From assembly GCF_014851395.1 (NCBI RefSeq), contig NW_024041373.1, positions 18,655,697 to 18,719,696 of the forward strand: a stretch of 64,000 nucleotides of DNA, written 5' to 3'. Positions 58,717-64,000 of the stretch are shown here, piece after piece. The DNA is from Micropterus salmoides. Taxonomy: Eukaryota; Chordata; Actinopteri; Centrarchiformes; Centrarchidae. A model generated the notes under the pieces. That model made no database searches. It saw nothing but the letters and a program-made list of their open reading frames with translations, and was not told the DNA's origin. Made by a program: the position numbers and the translations under genes. Every line of letters starts with the position of its first letter. Position 1 is the stretch's first letter.

Positions 58717-61113
58717 TGCCAGATGTTGAGATCATGAAATAAAGCCTTGGCACGTTGGCGGACACTGGCTGCTGCAGTCGTCTGTACTCGTGTCGCTGTT
58801 GGCTCCGTTAACGGTCGCTCGCCAGCTGCTTCCCCACAGATCTCTCGTTTACTACTGCCCTCCTGCTCAATGCTCCATGCTGTTGCCGTTGCTTCGCTTA
58901 AAAGAAGTCCTGTTCAGTTTGTTGCCGGCGTCCACACCTGTTGCTCATTGTCTATTTACCACATCAGCAGAGGTGTGCGGCATTCAAAGACAGTCTTGCC
59001 AGTTCGTAAAACTTAAAATCACCCACACATGCATTAAAACACACCAATAATTTGACAATCATATATAGCATGCATAGTCACACCACTCCACATGCGATAA
59101 AAAGCACAACACACAAATGACACACTAGAAAAACACACCACAACGCTAAAATCATAAGGCATTTTCTGACCCTGTCACAATATGACAGTGCCAATATTAA
59201 TGGGCTAAGCAAGGGATGCTGGTGAGGTACATACTAACAAATTTCATACACAAAAATATATCAAATTCATAAATCAAAAATTTACATGGGGAATAAGGGG
59301 GTCAGTGCCCCCATAGAGCTTTATGTTCAACGCCCCTGCAGCCAGCTATTAGTGGGAATTCGCCGACAAGTGTGTGTTTGATGTGATCAACAATATATAA
59401 TGTCTGTCTTTCTAAATATGCTGTATTTTCATTTGTTTGTGAACCTGTTGCATCAAAATACAAATACAACACTCAAATACAAAACAGTTCTGAATGACAA
59501 ATCTAACTTTTCAAAAACTAACAGGACTGAAGAGAGCTTTAGTAGCCTATACCCATGGTGTTTCTGATGTTTGCTTTAGAGCACAGTATTGATTGTACAA
59601 ATCCCCATGAAACAGTGGCAGTCAAACAAGAAGTGACATTGCTGGAAGACTTAGGGTGGACATACTGTACAACATGAGAATTTTAATAGGATTAGCTCAG
59701 AATAGACTTCCCTACACATATCTTGAGGCGTGTTGAGAAAACCTCATTTCACAGTGTTTTTCTCAGGTGCTTTCTCAGAGCTCTCAAACTACAATAGTTG
59801 AGTGAAACAGCAACTTTTGTGCTTACTTCAAGAGACCTTGTTTGGTGCGTCAAGCCATAGAAACATTTCTAATAGGAATGGAAAAGGTTTAAAAGGTTGG
59901 GGTGGGAAGAGGTGCAAAGATAAATAAGAAGACTTTCCTCAGCCTGACGCACTGAAGCTGGATACAGCAGCCACAATGGTCATGAAGTTTTTATTCAAAG
60001 TGATGGATTATTAAGAGAACCAATGAAGTAAGAAACGCTTTAAGCAATTTTCACATGAAAGAATAGTTGAGTAAGTAAATTTTTGCCACAATGAAATATA
60101 TCTTTATAAATCTAAATGGGTCAACATTGAACAGAATGCGACATAATAAACTGTCTTATAACATAGTAATATCACATATAAATCATAAATGTCAAATGAC
60201 AGTAAGTAAATTGATATTTCAGGGACTGTTAATTGTTCAATGTACATGTATCAGGAGTTTGTCAGGTAAGGAAAGTATTACACATTTTTACTGCTGATAA
60301 CCTGTCATCTTAATTTCTGAACTATGTTTTTCCAGTGTTTTCACTAGGTTCATGTTTACAGTATGAATCAAAGATTGAACATCGTCAATATATTACAACT
60401 CAGTGAACTCATTTGATATTTTTCATTCAAACGTGTAATTACCTTACTCAGTTGCAAAAGCTGTTGCATTATTGCGACTTCTGTATGAAGATGATCCACT
60501 AGCATGGAGATCAAGAGACTTTAACATACTAGGTTATAAAAATAAAAGGCCCCATAAAAGAAAACTGCTTGCTATTCATTATAAATAGAGAAATAACTGT
60601 ACAATGATTACTCTGCATACGCGTATTTACAACTATTTAGAAGTGCACCAGTATATGCCTCGGATAGCTTAGCTTAATAGCTGGAGATAGAAGTCATTGA
60701 TCATCACCTTGCTTTATTCAGTATTCATGTCAGCATAACCACTGGGTCATGCGTAGTGACAAGCGTGAAATATACCTCAATGCTTTTACTGTTTTAGTCG
60801 AGTAACTGGGTAATTCATCATCGAGAAAGTGTAAACTTTCTGTACTGTACTCTGATTTTTAATGCTACCCTACTTTGGCTGGGATGCATAAAGGGGAGAA
60901 ACAATACGTTGAATATTCAGCACATTCAGTGCTGTACCATATCTAGAAATTTATTTATAGTTTTGCCTTTACTCTCACTGTTCTTTTGTCCACATCCAGG
61001 TCTGCCTATTCTGAGAAGATGTATGTGTCTTTTCAAAGAAGCTATGTGAGAACATCTTTGGAAAGTATTGGTTTGAGTAAGCACTAGAAAGAGTAAATGC
61101 AGGAGCAAACAGC
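58717..61113. other. Unannotated sequence
   Basis: A short GC-richer part follows the hAT element (58740-58990). Otherwise it is AT-rich DNA without recognisable features. Confidence 0.4.
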
Positions 61114-61114
61114 C

Positions 61115-61116
61115 TA

Positions 61117-61151
<35 letters not shown>

Positions 61152-61215
61152 GTGTCTGTCTGTCTATCTATCCATCTATATATAGAGAGAGAGATAGAGA
61201 TAGATATAGATATAT
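61115..61215 (+). repeat. Compound (TATC)n / (TGTC)n / (GATA)-like microsatellite
   Basis: About nine TATC units are followed by TGTC units, imperfect TATC, then GAGA and GATA-type repeats. Confidence 0.93.
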
Positions 61216-63499
61216 AAAGACATAATAATTATATCTTTATATGTGTGCGTGTGTGTATGTGTCTTTATTGATTCAGTAAAGCAGCTGCAGGAGATGTTGA
61301 GAGCCCCTGACTCCATTAATACCTTGTGCAGTGGGGACCTATTATGCAAGTCCTGAAACCTGAGAGTCAGTCACCTGTTCTGCTACCTGAGCCTGGGCTC
61401 TGGGGACGAAAGAGGAGAGAAGAAGGGTAGACAGCCACACTGTGCTGCCTGCCTGGAGGACTCCGCTCATATGGATAAGGCCTAGGGTACTGCTGGAAGC
61501 TCCAGAGATCCCTGGTGGGTGTTAACCAGACTAACTAAACCAGAGGCATGTGCGGGGAATGAATTAAGTGAGAAGTATAAAGATCCACTGAAGTGTGTCC
61601 ACCAGAGTCAACACTGTTAAAGTTCCACCAAGGACACAAGCTCACCTTCTCTTTCATTTGCAGAGCAAATACAGCTTTCAAGAGGCTAACGCAAGCTTGC
61701 AGGGTCATTAGTGTAAACATATTGACTCAGTTGATGAATTTTGCTTTGCTATTTGATCCCCCGTCAGCTGAGAGGAGTTTCCACTGGGGCTTTAGAAAAG
61801 ACCACAGAGCATTCTTGGCTACCTGGTGGCTGCACGGACCTGTTATACTCCTGGCTGAGAGCAGGAGAGTCTGGCCTCTGTTGAAAGAAGAGGTTATTTT
61901 TTTTCCAAAGGTGGGAGCAACAGTTGATGTCTTGGTCTGGACACATCAGGTAAGAAGACTCCACAACAGTACAGTAAGAGTAAGGTTTGGACAGTATATT
62001 TTAGAATTATGCTTCTATTTGTCCTCTGTAATAATGTGGTTTTTAACAGTAAAATTGTGTCAGTCTATTTGTTCTCAGTGAAAAAAGAAAGAATGTATAC
62101 ATTATATATATATATATATATATATATAAACAATAATTGATGCATTTATGGCCATCTATTGTAGATACTATGCTCACATGTACTACTAATATAATCTACT
62201 AAAACCAATCACAAAGTCTTGTCACTAGTAAATGTATATAATTCACATAGTTGCTAACTTGCAGAACTTTCATAGTTTTTGCCGTCTCAGGTGAGGATAA
62301 ACATTGAATATCACTGGTATGTTTTCTTACTGTGAATTCAAACAGATTATGGCCCATGTGACCACATTCCAGTGACCCACAGTCAGGACCATTACAGCAC
62401 GCTTGACTCGGTCTGACGAATTGTTCTAACACAGACACCAGAATGCAACTGTTTCAGCTTATAACAGGGAACGTGAACTCTAAGTATCGTGTGCGTCATC
62501 CTTACAAGTTATGATTCACTGACGAATAATAATTTTGTGTGTTCAGAAGGTTATTTAACCTTGAATCAAGAGCACATTTGCTACTCAAATACAGAAATAA
62601 ATATTCCTCTTACAAGAGGCAATTTTGAGATCATTAGGTGGCTCTTTCTTATCATAGAAAATGTGTTGTATTGGGAATACAAAGGACAGTGTGCAGAAAG
62701 TTGAAAAACAGTGTGAGCATAAAGGAATGGCCTGGATAATTAGACTAGTTCATGTCAAAAATAATCGCAGCTAACTCCAGCACATATGACGCATCTGAAT
62801 ACCAGCATTTTGTCCGGGCCTCATTTCAACACTAGCTGTGCTGATGGGTTTATCTCTCAAATACCCACAGCTCTGCACAGCCTGTCTGCTTCCTAACCAG
62901 CTGTAGGTCCCATGGCCTTCCTCTCTTTTCCTGGCATTTTCAGGAGCACAAAGGTTTACTCAATCACTGGTTTCCATGCATGCAACAATAAGCATATGGA
63001 CATGTCAGCCAAGTACAAACCCTGTTTGCTCTCGTTCTTTCTTATAAACACATTCTCTGTTTTTATTTTTCTCTCATGTAGGTCTTGCTTATTTTTCTCC
63101 ATCTCTCACAGACCCATCAGTCGGTGCCTATGGTTTACTTCTGAAAGATAAGGCTGGCTATATTCTATATTTTTATGTCAACAAATCTCATGAAAAAAAC
63201 AACAATGCATCTGTCTTTCAATACTTTTTGAGTTCTCCAGCCTGTATGTGACACTTAGCACCAAGCCCATTAGTTCCTAACAATGACATACATTTTTCAA
63301 AACAGTCACAAATACATACTTCAAATTTTTTTAAATGGTTCCTAAAACAGCTGGGCACTGTAGATGTTATTAAACATTACTTTAACAGGAATTAATAATG
63401 GATTTATTGTGGAGTATTTTCAGCCCTGTACATCAGTGTGCAAGTGGCTAGCAAGGACGGTGTGGAATCAAGTCAATAAACTACATGGGTACTGCCATG
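61216..63499. other. Unannotated sequence
   Basis: No supported gene. The 162-residue frame at 61593-62081 has no domain motif or splice support. Confidence 0.4.
62103..62128. repeat. (TA)n dinucleotide repeat
   Basis: Thirteen uninterrupted TA units. Confidence 0.95.
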
Positions 63500-64000
63500 T
63501 ACTCTCACCGGCCACTTTATTAGGTACACATGTTCCATTGCTTGTTAAGCAGATAGCTAATCCGCTAATCACATGGCAGCAACTCAAAGCATTTAGGCAT
63601 GTAGAAGTGGTCAAGATAACTTGCTCAAGTTCAAACTGAGCATCAGAATGGGGAAGAAAGGGGATTCAAGTGACTTTGAACGTGGCATGATTGTTGGTGC
63701 CAGTTTGCTGGTCTGTATTTCAGTAACTGCAGTATTTCAGAAACTGCTGATCTATGTGATTTTCCCACACAGCCATCTCTAGGGTTTAAAATGAATGGTC
63801 CGAAAAAGAGAAAATATGCAGAGAGCGGCAGTTGTGTGGACAAAAATAGCTTGTTGATGTCAGAGGTCAGAGGAAAATGGGCAGACCGGTTCAAGATGGC
63901 ACAAGAAACTCAAATACGTTACAACCAAGGTATGCAGAATACCATCTCTGAACGCACAACACGTTGAAACTTGAAGAAGATGGGCTACAGCAGCAGAAGA
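63500..64000 (+). mobile_element. Tc1-like DNA transposon, 5' part, continues past the window
   Basis: It begins with CTCACCGGCCACTTTATTAGG at about 63504, the end of a widespread teleost Tc1-like element distinct from that at 711. Untranslated leader and the transposase N-terminus follow on the plus strand. The right part lies outside the window. Confidence 0.82.
63648..64000 (+). pseudogene. Tc1-like transposase N-terminus, frameshifted
   Basis: ATG at 63648 opens MGKKGDSSDFERGMIVGAS, the start of the helix-turn-helix DNA-binding region. An insertion around 63715-63735 breaks the frame. Later pieces (SISETADL-like, NGPKKRKYAESGSCVDKNSL, YNQGMQNTISERTTR, KKMGYSSR) appear in other frames. 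The copy is non-coding as it stands. The catalytic domain would be beyond 64000. Confidence 0.8.

Noticed and set aside
61593..62081. A 162-residue plus-strand frame
   Set aside because: No recognisable domain, no exon boundaries and several improbable residue runs. Treated as chance.
1..64000. CRISPR arrays, prokaryotic operons, phage or plasmid modules
   Set aside because: No spaced direct-repeat arrays or bacterial gene layout. Introns, microsatellites and transposon content are those of a fish genome.

Overview
The window reads as a gene-poor stretch of a spiny-rayed (percomorph-like) teleost genome. The signs are AT-rich DNA with GT-AG spliced coding exons, long (GT)n/(CA)n microsatellites, and several transposon types typical of fish: Tc1-like elements, hAT-type and TTAA-flanked non-autonomous elements, solo LTRs, a DIRS-type retrotransposon and an L2/Rex1-group LINE. 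There are no operons, ribosome binding sites, CRISPR arrays or other prokaryotic features.

The one gene that can be fully reconstructed is an indoleamine 2,3-dioxygenase (ido) on the minus strand, 22326 down to 17218. I assembled ten coding exons by hand. All nine introns have GT-AG boundaries and compatible phases, and together the exons encode 411 residues with no internal stop. The enzyme opens the indole ring of tryptophan, the first step of the kynurenine pathway. Its active-site neighbourhood mixes IDO1-like and IDO2-like residues, and it has a 15-nt microexon. A second protein-coding signal is a terminal exon at 13002-13185 (+) from a gene I cannot name. A third, weaker one is a possible exon at 26390-26478 (-).

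Layout. 0.7-2.5 kb: a broken Tc1-like element whose interior was replaced by other repeat DNA. 2.5-13 kb: mostly unannotatable DNA with a SINE/L2-type tail and a (GT)n tract. 13.0-13.2 kb: the unknown terminal exon. 13.8-14.0 kb: an 85-bp tandem repeat. 17.2-22.3 kb: ido, with transposon fragments in introns 1, 4 and 7. 24.9-25.5 kb: a CpG-rich block. 34.3-34.8 kb: a solo LTR. 41-44.2 kb: a 32-base poly-G run, a dispersed repeat and a decayed DIRS-type element. 46.8-51 kb: a nest of TTAA-flanked and hAT-like elements with another solo LTR. 51.6-56 kb: LINE remnants, one retaining most of its reverse transcriptase. 57.5-58.7 kb: a 1.2-kb hAT-type element. 63.5-64 kb: the start of a second Tc1-like element that runs off the window.

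I found no previously undescribed multi-gene system. The observations most worth following are the ido gene structure and pocket residues, the hAT element 21 bp from an ido splice donor, the unknown terminal exon, and a near-perfect 21-bp-stem hairpin at 35.9 kb. Names of repeat families come from recognition of terminal motifs and encoded protein motifs, not from a database search.
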